From NCBI GenBank assembly GCA_003165495.1, contig PMMB01000339.1:362-6447 (forward strand): a DNA stretch of 6,086 bases, in the 5' to 3' direction. The first letter of the stretch is position 1; each line of letters opens with the position of its first letter. A program made the position numbers and the translations under genes. Positions 1-5,990 of the stretch are shown here, in pieces. The DNA is from Gammaproteobacteria bacterium. Its GTDB lineage: Bacteria > Pseudomonadota > Gammaproteobacteria > Steroidobacterales > Steroidobacteraceae. A model generated the notes under the pieces. It did no database searches and had not been told where the DNA came from. It saw only the letters and a list, made by a program, of their open reading frames with translations.

Positions 1-164
1 ATGACGCCCTTCGCGTCGGTGGCAATTTTCGAAAAGTTGGCACTATTGAAGATCGCTCTCTGCAGGGCTTCCGCTGCGAGGAGCATCTCCCTGTTGGCGA
101 TTTCCTTCGCGTTCTCTGGTATGGCGGTAGCGGACTTTAGGGTCGATTGAGAGTGCGACTTCAT
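1..164 (-). CDS. PAS-domain sensor protein, N-terminal fragment (runs off the left edge)
   Basis: An open frame on the minus strand begins at the ATG at 164-162 and stays open to the window edge, giving 54 complete codons. After about 30 polar residues it reads EALQRAIFNSANF, then KIATDAKGVI. This is the usual opening of a PAS sensor domain: the helix before the fold, then the first strand ending in 'atDakG.I'. In proteobacteria such N-termini commonly lead into PAS-containing histidine kinases, hybrid kinases or GGDEF/EAL proteins; the output domain is outside the window, so the class is unknown. No signal peptide or membrane segment is seen, so a cytoplasmic sensor is likely. The start is uncertain: an in-frame ATG lies nine codons upstream at 191-189, and neither has a good Shine-Dalgarno sequence, although an AGG lies 12 bases before the ATG at 164. 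It follows the degenerate GGDEF gene on the same strand after 60-90 bases and is probably in the same operon. It may be the kinase that phosphorylates the neighbouring receivers, which is inference. Confidence 0.65.
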   Translation of the reverse strand, partial: MKSHSQSTLKSATAIPENAKEIANREMLLAAEALQRAIFNSANFSKIATDAKGV

Positions 165-252
165 GGATACAGCCAACCTAGCCCAAGCCATAGGCGGAGG
201 CGATTGCGTTGGAAGTAAGTAAAGTGTGATTAGGCATGATGAGCCTCGATGA

Positions 253-1203
253 CTAGTTTTGGGACGATGCTGCCTGGGCGGTGCCGAACTCGACCATGTC
301 GACGACTCTGGCCTTGCAGTTGCCTGCGGATCTGGCGCTCTTGAGTGCCTGCTCGGCAGCCGCAATCAGATCATTAGGGACAGCACCGGCAGCGCCGTTC
401 CACTCGATCGAGCGCGAGGAGCCACGACAGCCACCTCCCACAGACAGTGTGACGCGCAGTATATGCAAGTCGCTAACCGCATCGATTGCACGCTGTGCGA
501 CGGTACTCGCACCCTGCGCATCGGTTGCCGGCAACAGTAACGCGAATTTCCCACCTGCATAACGACCCAGTAAGTCGGTGGGTCGCTGTGCCGCCAATCG
601 CAGACTGTCGGCAACGGATTTCAGGCAGGCATCGCCTTTCTCCTCACCGAATTCGGCGTTATATGCGGTGAAGCCTTCGATGTCCGCCAACAGCAACGCC
701 AGCGGTGCTGCGGAGCGCTCGGCACGCAGCCATTCCTGCGTCAAGACCCTCTCTAGCTCCCGGCGTGTGACCGCGCCGGTGAGGAAATCCATCTTGACGG
801 CGCTGCGCATCGTATCGGACAACATCTTTAATCGTTGATACGTGCGCACCCGTGCCAGCACCAAAGGTGCATGGGGTGGCTTACTGATGAAGTCTGCTGC
901 GCCGAGTTCAAGCCCTTTGGCTTCCAGCTGCGCACTTTCGTGGCTAGTGATAAAGATGATCGGCACCTTCGCCAGCGCCGGATCGCTCTTGAATGCCTTA
1001 CATACTTCAAAGCCGCTAAGGTCGGGCATGTCCACATCCAGCAGCACCAGATCGGGTGTGGATTCACGCGCCAACTTGAGCGCTGCGCGACCGGAGGTCG
1101 CGAATCGAAGGGGTGTGAAGTCGCCGAGGATGCGGCTCAGGATTCGAACCACCATGGAGTCATCATCGACCAAAAGAATGCTGAATTTCTCTTGAGCTTG
1201 CAT
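253..1203 (-). CDS. Response regulator with receiver domain and degenerate GGDEF domain (I-site retained)
   Basis: This 316-residue soluble protein has a receiver domain (about 7-125) and a GGDEF-family domain (about 135-305). The receiver is complete: acidic residues D13-D15, phospho-acceptor D56 in LLDVDMP, T86 and K108 in SKP. The GGDEF domain is not. The signature that should read GGDEF or GGEEF is AGGKF (216-220), so both acidic residues of the motif are gone. The stretch normally DxDxFKxxND is DIEGFTAYNA (174-183), losing the phosphate-contacting Lys and one Asp, and the C-terminal AKxxGR is ARSAGN (290-295). D174, N182 and D191 remain. The RxxD inhibitory site is intact as RPTD (207-210), exactly five residues before the signature. 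From what is known of the family, it should not make c-di-GMP but could bind it, as proposed for PopA-like proteins; this is inference. It is a paralogue of the intact cyclase at 2047-3009. It follows the stand-alone receiver gene by 62 bases and has only a weak ribosome site (TGGA, 6 bases before the ATG). Confidence 0.9.
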   Translation of the reverse strand: MQAQEKFSILLVDDDSMVVRILSRILGDFTPLRFATSGRAALKLARESTPDLVLLDVDMPDLSGFEVCKAFKSDPALAKVPIIFITSHESAQLEAKGLELGAADFISKPPHAPLVLARVRTYQRLKMLSDTMRSAVKMDFLTGAVTRRELERVLTQEWLRAERSAAPLALLLADIEGFTAYNAEFGEEKGDACLKSVADSLRLAAQRPTDLLGRYAGGKFALLLPATDAQGASTVAQRAIDAVSDLHILRVTLSVGGGCRGSSRSIEWNGAAGAVPNDLIAAAEQALKSARSAGNCKARVVDMVEFGTAQAASSQN

Positions 1204-1265
1204 AAGTTGTCCAAAACTCGACTGCCAAGATTTCCCATGCTCACTCCAGTGAAGCGCTGAGCCCG

Positions 1266-1667
1266 TTACACCGCGGCGTTGGCCTGCATTCGCCGGCCAT
1301 CACCCGGCGACAGAGCCGCTTCGATGGCATCGACCAATGTTGTGGCATCGAAGGGCTTGTTCAGGAACTCGACCGCCCCCAGCTTCATCGCGCGCTCGCG
1401 CAACCCTGGTTTTTCACTCGCTGTGATGAAAATGATCGGCGGCGGCGCCGTTGAAATGAGATTCCGAAGACGATCGGCAACCAAGAATCCGTCTCCGGCC
1501 GGTAGTGACACGTCGAGGACGATGACGTCCGGATTGTTCTTCTGGACAGCGGATATGGCGTTCACGGCATCTTTGGCCGTATATACCGTGTACCCCATGC
1601 TCTTCAGGCGCACACCTATGGTGAGTAAAAAGACGTTGTCGTCGTCGATCAGTAACACGGTCTTCAT
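1266..1667 (-). CDS. Stand-alone response regulator receiver protein (CheY-like)
   Basis: This 133-residue protein is a single receiver domain with no output domain. All key residues are visible: the acidic triad D8-D10 in LLIDDD, phospho-acceptor D52 in VLDVSLP, the switch threonine T82 in FITAS and the conserved lysine K104 in NKP. About 15 residues after the last helix form a short polar tail. Such proteins pass phosphoryl groups between kinases and partners or act by protein-protein contact; the partner cannot be read from sequence. It is the first gene of the minus-strand signalling cluster, followed after 62 bases by the receiver/degenerate-GGDEF gene and then by the PAS sensor. This suggests a phosphorelay or a shared stimulus. 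The ATG at 1667 places the first strand (KTVLLIDDD) right at the N-terminus, as in the family, but its ribosome binding site is poor (AGG 11 bases upstream). A 9-bp tandem repeat lies 25-60 bases before the start codon. Confidence 0.92.
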   Translation of the reverse strand: MKTVLLIDDDNVFLLTIGVRLKSMGYTVYTAKDAVNAISAVQKNNPDVIVLDVSLPAGDGFLVADRLRNLISTAPPPIIFITASEKPGLRERAMKLGAVEFLNKPFDATTLVDAIEAALSPGDGRRMQANAAV

Positions 1668-1691
1668 GGTTATGGCTGCCTGTGGAGAAGC

Positions 1692-1727
1692 GGTGGATTC
1701 GGTGGATTCGGTGGATTCGGTGGATTA
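1692..1727. repeat. Four tandem copies of a 9-bp repeat (GGTGGATTC)
   Basis: Consecutive units at 1692-1700, 1701-1709 and 1710-1718 are identical GGTGGATTC, and the fourth at 1719-1727 is GGTGGATTA. The array lies 25-60 bases upstream of the start codon of the stand-alone receiver gene (minus strand), within its promoter or 5' untranslated region. Read on the minus strand, one frame gives repeated Asn-Pro-Pro, but the surrounding frame has no other protein character. Nine bases is slightly less than a helical turn, and copy-number change would alter promoter or leader spacing. Whether it is a simple slippage product or a set of binding sites cannot be told from the sequence. Confidence 0.9.
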
Positions 1728-2033
1728 CACGCCCAAAATCGTACGACGTGCGCCGCGCGAATAATCCATGTCAGGCGGGCAGAAAATCGAATTAACCCCG
1801 TCGGCACGACTGGATAGGACTTGAGTCGCGCCTTGATTTTGCGGCCACAATGACCGCTACTGACGAAGCGTCCGCGTCTTAGGCGTGAGGGCCATCCTGC
1901 CATGAATAAATCAAAAGCGAGGGACCTCCGTCTCATTATGGGACGACTGCCGCAGAACCATGCCGGGTATTCGGATTGAATGAAGGCCTATGGCAATCAG
2001 CGTATCCGGACCAACGATTGAACCACGAGGCTT

Positions 2034-2038
2034 GGGGA
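2034..2038 (+). promoter_or_regulatory. Ribosome binding site that favours the ATG at 2047
   Basis: GGGGA ends eight bases before the ATG at 2047, a normal Shine-Dalgarno distance. The competing ATG at 1990 has only AAGG three bases away, which is too close. The shorter start also gives MDVNILLVDDD, placing the first receiver strand at the N-terminus as in the stand-alone receiver and much like the degenerate paralogue. Confidence 0.5.
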
Positions 2039-2046
2039 AACCCGAT

Positions 2047-3009
2047 ATGGACGTCAACATCTTGCTGGTGGATGACGATCCAGGCGCGATCGAATTGATG
2101 GGTCGTATCCTTGCGGGCGTGGGCAAATTGCGCTTCGCCACCAACGGGAAGGATGCGCTGCGACTCGCGCGTGAGTCGGCACCCGATCTGATCCTGCTCG
2201 ACGCAGAAATGCCCGGAATGAGCGGGTTCGAACTCTTGAAAACGTTGAAGGCCGAGTTCTCACTGGCCAACGTACCGGTGATATTCATCACCAGTCATAC
2301 CGAAGCCGGGTTCGAAGTTTCTGCCTTGGATATGGGAGCCGCTGACTTCATCGCCAAACCCTTAAAATCTTCTCGGGTGCTAGCCCGTGTCAGGACACAG
2401 TTACGTGTGAAGCACATGGCCGACGAGCTGCGCCGCTCTGCCGCCACCGACGCTCTGACGGGCGTTGCGAACCGACGTCAATTCGATGAGTCGCTTGAAC
2501 GTGAATGGCGGCGCGCCCAACGCTCCGGCGACCCGGTGTCGCTGTTGATGATCGACGTGGATCACTTTAAATTGTACAACGACCTCTATGGGCACCCGAA
2601 GGGCGATGTCTGTTTGAGACATGTGACACAGGCCCTCCTAAGCGCATGCAACCGCCCGGCCGACCTCGTGGCACGTTACGGCGGTGAGGAGTTCATGATT
2701 CTGCTTCCGCAGACGCCGCGACACGGCGCCCGACACGTGGCCCAACAAGTTCTCAACGCCGTTGCAGCGTTTGGCATTTTCCACGAGGATTCGCAGACCA
2801 CACACTACGTGAGCGTGAGCGTCGGTATCGCCTGCTTCGATGACGCCAGTGCGTGCTGGCCAAACTCGAACGAGTTCCGCGCCAGCGACTTGGTCCGGGC
2901 CGCGGATAAGGCCTTGTATTCTGCCAAACAGGCCGGCAGGGGGCAGACCAAGCTGCGGGACATGGCCGCCGCCGACACGCCAGAACTGGCCGCTGACATT
3001 ACGACGTGA
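2047..3009 (+). CDS. Response regulator diguanylate cyclase (receiver-GGDEF, PleD/WspR-like)
   Basis: This cytoplasmic enzyme should join two GTP molecules into the second messenger c-di-GMP, controlled by phosphorylation of its receiver. Numbered from the ATG at 2047 (320 residues), the receiver (about 3-122) has D9-D11, phospho-acceptor D52 in LLDAEMP, T82 and K104 in AKP. The GGDEF domain (about 130-305) opens with TDALTGVANRR and has the metal-site stretch IDVDHFK (D170), substrate residues N178 and D187, the active-site motif GGEEF at 212-216, and AKQAGR (K294, R298) near the end. The inhibitory I-site RPAD (203-206) sits five residues before the signature, so product feedback inhibition is expected. 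A longer version starting at 1990 would add 19 residues with no domain content. It is divergent from the receiver cluster and convergent with the cyd operon, whose last gene ends 75 bases beyond. It is a clear paralogue of the degenerate protein at 253-1203, sharing blocks such as FITSH, GAADFI and LARVRT. Confidence 0.93.
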   Translation: MDVNILLVDDDPGAIELMGRILAGVGKLRFATNGKDALRLARESAPDLILLDAEMPGMSGFELLKTLKAEFSLANVPVIFITSHTEAGFEVSALDMGAADFIAKPLKSSRVLARVRTQLRVKHMADELRRSAATDALTGVANRRQFDESLEREWRRAQRSGDPVSLLMIDVDHFKLYNDLYGHPKGDVCLRHVTQALLSACNRPADLVARYGGEEFMILLPQTPRHGARHVAQQVLNAVAAFGIFHEDSQTTHYVSVSVGIACFDDASACWPNSNEFRASDLVRAADKALYSAKQAGRGQTKLRDMAAADTPELAADITT

Positions 3010-3084
3010 TCAACGCGGCGCACGCAACGAGGCGCGCGCGGAACCGGCAGCGCTGAAAAGAGCGCCATAGATAGCGATTCCTTC

Positions 3085-3180
3085 TTATTTCAGCGGGTCC
3101 TGGCTTTCGTACCACATGGCGTTCAGCACGCCGAACGCCAAAGCAAAGCCCAATCCGAGAATCCAGCTGAAGTACCACAT
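3085..3180 (-). CDS. cydX: Cytochrome bd oxidase small subunit CydX
   Basis: This 31-residue single-span membrane protein begins MWYFSWILG and continues through a hydrophobic helix (about 4-22) to AFGVLNAMWYE. That is the CydX/YbgT signature: aromatic N-terminus, FGV in the helix and a conserved glutamate, here E25, at the position of E25 in E. coli CydX. CydX binds beside CydA in cytochrome bd and is needed for stability and activity of the oxidase. The protein is a little shorter than the 37-residue E. coli form, ending soon after the helix in SQDPLK. The start at 3180 has a good ribosome site, AGGAG at 3188-3192, seven bases upstream. The gene begins 19 bases after the cydB stop, so it is the last gene of the cyd operon. 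An upstream in-frame extension exists but overlaps cydB and lacks family similarity. Confidence 0.93.
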   Translation of the reverse strand: MWYFSWILGLGFALAFGVLNAMWYESQDPLK

Positions 3181-3187
3181 CACGACG

Positions 3188-3192
3188 CTCCT
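3188..3192 (-). promoter_or_regulatory. Ribosome binding site of cydX
   Basis: AGGAG on the minus strand lies in the 19-base cydB-cydX gap, seven bases before the ATG at 3180. It fixes the start of this very short gene and shows that it is translated on its own signal. Confidence 0.75.
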
Positions 3193-3199
3193 ATACCGA

Positions 3200-4336
3200 T
3201 CAATAAAGTCCGACATGCCGGCGGATTGATTCGAGCGTAATCGTACCCCGCAACACTCGATACACCCACGTCGTGTATGCCAGAACGACCGGCAGAAAAA
3301 TGACGACGGCCACAAGCATGATAAGCAGTGTCTTTGCACTGCTCGATGCGTCCCACACCGTAAGACCCTGATCCGGATTCGTCGAAGACGGCATAAGAAA
3401 CGGGAACAGCGCAATGCCGGCCGTCAGAATCGTCGCCGCCAGCGTGAGACCGCTCGCCACGAGCGCTATACCGGAACGGCCGATGCGTAACAGCACATGT
3501 GTCAACAGTGAGGCCGCCGCAGCGCCCGCGGGCACGAGCCATAGAAGACCGTGAGCACGGTAGTTGTCCAGCCACGCGCCGCGCGCGACGACGACGCTTT
3601 TCAATAACGGGTTCGAGGGCCCCGAGGCGTTCGCCGCGGCCACAATTCTGTGCCCATCGAGACCGGCGGCAACCCAAATACCGGCGGCAATGAAACTGAC
3701 CGCGAACACCATCGCCGCGATTCGTCCGGCCGCACTCGCACGTGCACAAATCTCGCCCTCGACTTTGAGAGACGCATAGGTCGCGCCGTGCATCACAAGC
3801 ATCGACAGGCTCACCAGCCCGCAGAGCAACGCGAAGGGATGCAGCAGATTGAAGAACGCGCCGGTATAGATCGAACGTTGCAAATCATCGAAATGAAACG
3901 GGACACCGAGGAACAAGTTCCCGAAGGCGACTCCGAATAACAAAGGCGGTACGGCGCCACCGACGAAAAGCGCCCAATCCCAGGCATTACGCCATCTCGC
4001 CTCGACGAGCTTGCCGCGGAACGCGAAACCCACCGGTCTTAAGATAAGGGCCACAAGAATGAGAAACATGGCCAAATAAAGCCCGGAAAATGCCGCTGCG
4101 TACAGCAAAGGCCAAGCGGCAAACACGGCGCCACCGCCCAGAATGAACCACACCTGGTTGCCCTCCCACACGGGCTCAATGGATTCGAGCAGCGCACGTC
4201 GCTCGTCATCCGTGCGGCCGATAAATCGAAAAATCGCACCCACCCCCATATCGAATCCGTCGGTCACGGCGAAACCGATGAGGAGCACGCCGAGGATCAG
4301 CCACCAGATGACGCGCAGGATTTCGTAACTCAACAT
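3200..4336 (-). CDS. cydB: Cytochrome bd ubiquinol oxidase subunit II
   Basis: CydB is the haem-free integral membrane partner of CydA in the cytochrome bd quinol oxidase of the inner membrane, which reduces oxygen to water with electrons from quinol. The 378-residue protein is nearly collinear with E. coli CydB (379). It has the N-terminal YEILRVIWWLILGVLLIGFA helix, TDGFDMG (25-31, with D29), EGNQVW (58-63), RPVGF (100-104), RWRNAWDW (114-121), ILTAGIALFPF (303-313) and MPSS (315-318). Several long hydrophobic segments fit the nine helices of the family. E58 stands where E. coli has Asp, a conservative change. The ATG at 4336 matches the family N-terminus and has AGAGG at 4344-4348, seven bases upstream, inside the last codons of cydA. 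The frame stays open further upstream, but that extension overlaps cydA and is not CydB-like. The gene begins two bases after the cydA stop, which implies translational coupling. Confidence 0.96.
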   Translation of the reverse strand: MLSYEILRVIWWLILGVLLIGFAVTDGFDMGVGAIFRFIGRTDDERRALLESIEPVWEGNQVWFILGGGAVFAAWPLLYAAAFSGLYLAMFLILVALILRPVGFAFRGKLVEARWRNAWDWALFVGGAVPPLLFGVAFGNLFLGVPFHFDDLQRSIYTGAFFNLLHPFALLCGLVSLSMLVMHGATYASLKVEGEICARASAAGRIAAMVFAVSFIAAGIWVAAGLDGHRIVAAANASGPSNPLLKSVVVARGAWLDNYRAHGLLWLVPAGAAAASLLTHVLLRIGRSGIALVASGLTLAATILTAGIALFPFLMPSSTNPDQGLTVWDASSSAKTLLIMLVAVVIFLPVVLAYTTWVYRVLRGTITLESIRRHVGLY

Positions 4337-4338
4337 AG

Positions 4339-5922
4339 TTAAGCCTCTATTTGCCTCGCCACGGTCGGCGCTGCTGGATCTGCAACGGGCAGTGGCCAAT
4401 ACCCGAGCCCGTCGGGACCGCGGCGAATCATGCGAACCATCAAATACACATCCACGGCCGCGAGAGCGGTATAGAAAACGATGAAGCCCGTGAGGGACAA
4501 CCACACATTCACTGGTGAGGTCATGGATATGCCCAGGAACGTGGGCAGCAGTCCATCAACAGCCCAGGGTTGGCGCCCGTACTCGGCGACGATCCAGCCA
4601 AGCTCCGCGGCAATCCAGGGCAACGGCAAGCTGAAACACGCGAGCCGCAGGAACCAACGATCGTACGCGATGCGGTGGCGCGCTGAAAAATAGAAGGCCA
4701 TCGAGAAAAGAACAATAAGGAACAGCCCAAGCGCTACCATCAGTCTGAAGCTCCAGAACAAGACAGGCACGTTTGGCACCGTAGACCAAGCCGCGCGGTC
4801 GATCTGCTCCGGCGTAGCGCTGGCGGGATTGCGCGTGTAACGCAGCAGCAGGAGACCGTACCCCAAATCGCCCCGGTGCGCCTCGAAATCCGCTCGTGCC
4901 CGCGCATCGGCGTGATCTGCACGCAGCGCCTGCAGCGCCGCATGCGCCTGAATTCCACTCCTCACGCGTTCCCGCGCGCGCTCGACGAGATCAACAATAC
5001 CGGGTACCTGGCGATCGATCGAACGTGTGGCGATCAAGCCGAGGAGCCACGGCACCTTCACTTGCGCGTAAGTCTTGCGTTCAGACACATCCGGAATGCC
5101 GAATACGGTAAAGCCGGCTGGAGCATCTTCGGTGTGCCATTCGGCCTCGATGGCAGCGATTTTCATTTTCTGGTTCTCGCTGGCCACGTACCCCGATTCA
5201 TCGCCCAGCACCACGACTGACAGCGAGCACGCAAGGCCGAAGCTGGCAGCCACTGCCATCGATCGTCGCGCAACATCAACGTTGCGTCCGCGCAGGAGAT
5301 ACCACGCACTGATCGCGAGCACGAACACGGAACCGACGACATAGCCAGCGGCGACGGTGTGTACAAACTTCGCCTGGGCCACCGGATTTAAAAGCACGGC
5401 ACTGAAGGATACGAGCTCCATGCGCATCGTTTCGTAATTAAACTCCGCGCCTATCGGGTTCTGCATCCAGGCGTTAGCGATGAGAATCCACAGCGCAGAA
5501 AGGCTGGAGCCGAAAGCAACTAGCGCGGTGACGAACAGGTGACCTACCTTCGAAAGTCGGTCCCAGCCAAAAAAGAATAATCCGACGAAAGTGGATTCTA
5601 AAAAGAATGCCAGCAGCCCTTCGAGCGCGAGCGGGGCACCGAAGATATCGCCGACGTAATGAGAATAGTAGGCCCAGTTGGTGCCGAACTGGAATTCCAT
5701 CGTAATGCCGGTTGCTACGCCCATCGCGAAGTTAATGCCGAACAACATTCCCCAGAACTGGGTCATGCGTTTCCAAATCTCCCGCCCGGTCATCACATAC
5801 ACTGATTCCATGATGACCAGCAGCATCGATAGCCCAAGAGTCAGCGGAATGAACAGAAAGTGATACAGCGCAGTCAACGCGAACTGCAGGCGCGAAAGGT
5901 TCACCAAGTCCAGGTCAATCAC
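4339..5922 (-). CDS. cydA: Cytochrome bd ubiquinol oxidase subunit I
   Basis: CydA carries haems b558, b595 and d and the quinol oxidation site of cytochrome bd, a high-affinity terminal oxidase of the inner membrane that works at low oxygen and moves protons without pumping. The 527-residue protein is collinear with E. coli CydA (522) at an offset of two: H21 (E. coli H19) and H188 (H186) are haem ligands, E101 and E109 match E99 and E107, and M395 with R393 match M393 and R391. The Q-loop contains KIAAIEAEW with K254 and E259, the counterparts of quinol-site K252 and E257. The loop is long, so this is the L-type subfamily rather than the short-loop CIO type. GRQPW is at 449-453. The start is GTG at 5922, supported by the strong site GGGAGGG at 5930-5936 and by family alignment of the SRLQFALTALYHFLF segment. 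The gene follows a small membrane protein frame by 29 bases and is followed by cydB after two. Confidence 0.97.
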   Translation of the reverse strand: MIDLDLVNLSRLQFALTALYHFLFIPLTLGLSMLLVIMESVYVMTGREIWKRMTQFWGMLFGINFAMGVATGITMEFQFGTNWAYYSHYVGDIFGAPLALEGLLAFFLESTFVGLFFFGWDRLSKVGHLFVTALVAFGSSLSALWILIANAWMQNPIGAEFNYETMRMELVSFSAVLLNPVAQAKFVHTVAAGYVVGSVFVLAISAWYLLRGRNVDVARRSMAVAASFGLACSLSVVVLGDESGYVASENQKMKIAAIEAEWHTEDAPAGFTVFGIPDVSERKTYAQVKVPWLLGLIATRSIDRQVPGIVDLVERARERVRSGIQAHAALQALRADHADARARADFEAHRGDLGYGLLLLRYTRNPASATPEQIDRAAWSTVPNVPVLFWSFRLMVALGLFLIVLFSMAFYFSARHRIAYDRWFLRLACFSLPLPWIAAELGWIVAEYGRQPWAVDGLLPTFLGISMTSPVNVWLSLTGFIVFYTALAAVDVYLMVRMIRRGPDGLGYWPLPVADPAAPTVARQIEA

Positions 5923-5929
5923 GGCGATT

Positions 5930-5936
5930 CCCTCCC
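5930..5936 (-). promoter_or_regulatory. Strong ribosome binding site of cydA deciding a GTG start
   Basis: GGGAGGG on the minus strand, with GGAGG at 5931-5935, lies eight bases before GTG at 5922-5920. No ATG near this point fits the family N-terminus. The strong site may compensate for the weaker start codon. Confidence 0.75.
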
Positions 5937-5950
5937 GAGGTGCTGACTCT

Positions 5951-5990
5951 ATTATAGATCGGTCGAAGCCTTAGCCACGGCTAATCGGTC
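5951..5990 (-). promoter_or_regulatory. Possible cydA promoter and operator: TATAAT, 14-bp palindrome and flanking direct repeats
   Basis: On the minus strand a perfect TATAAT (5951-5956) lies 28 bases before the cydA start codon. At the matching -35 distance there is no TTGACA-like hexamer; instead the perfect palindrome TTAGCC-GT-GGCTAA occupies 5971-5984, covering the -35 position. A 7-bp direct repeat (plus strand ATCGGTC) occurs at 5958-5964 and 5984-5990, on both sides of it. A promoter with an activator or repressor site is possible. Against this, the palindrome lies inside the small upstream reading frame and TATAAT contains its stop codon, so coding sequence may explain some of it. 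Confidence 0.35.

Larger units (their letters stand above)
1668..2046. promoter_or_regulatory. Divergent intergenic region between the receiver gene and the diguanylate cyclase gene
   Basis: This non-coding stretch separates two divergently read signalling genes, so promoters for both should lie here. On its left side it holds four tandem copies of a 9-bp unit (listed separately). I could not find a convincing sigma-70 pair with good spacing on either strand, nor a clear sigma-54 site. Partial matches such as TTGATT near 1833 and CATTAT near 1934 lack partners. The rightmost 57 bases (1990-2046) would be coding if the upstream ATG of the cyclase were used, but the better ribosome site favours the ATG at 2047. 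Open frames crossing the region have no recognisable protein features. Confidence 0.4.

Noticed and set aside
1670..1936. Minus-strand reading frame with repeated Asn-Pro-Pro ahead of the receiver gene
   Set aside because: The repeat comes from the 9-bp tandem DNA array; the rest of the frame has no domain, start signal or family character.
1990..2046. Upstream ATG at 1990 as the start of the diguanylate cyclase
   Set aside because: Its Shine-Dalgarno-like AAGG is only three bases away and the extra 19 residues carry no domain content, while 2047 has GGGGA at a normal distance. It is not excluded.
3050..3065. Small hairpin (GCGCT, 6-base loop, AGCGC) between the convergent genes, as a possible terminator
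   Set aside because: The perfect stem is only five base pairs and no run of T follows on either strand, so it does not meet the form of an intrinsic terminator.
3180..3749. Long alternative frame on the minus strand overlapping the end of cydB
   Set aside because: It is rich in Arg, Cys and Gly as expected for an out-of-frame reading of a GC-rich gene, and cydB itself is unmistakable here.
4161..4163. CydB residue 58 is Glu where E. coli has Asp, as a possible loss of a proton-channel residue
   Set aside because: The change keeps the acid, and from memory WEGNQVW is common among CydB proteins, so it is ordinary variation.
5971..5984. Reading the palindrome as an FNR/ANR box
   Set aside because: The span fits but the half-site TTAGC differs from TTGAT at the positions that define FNR recognition.
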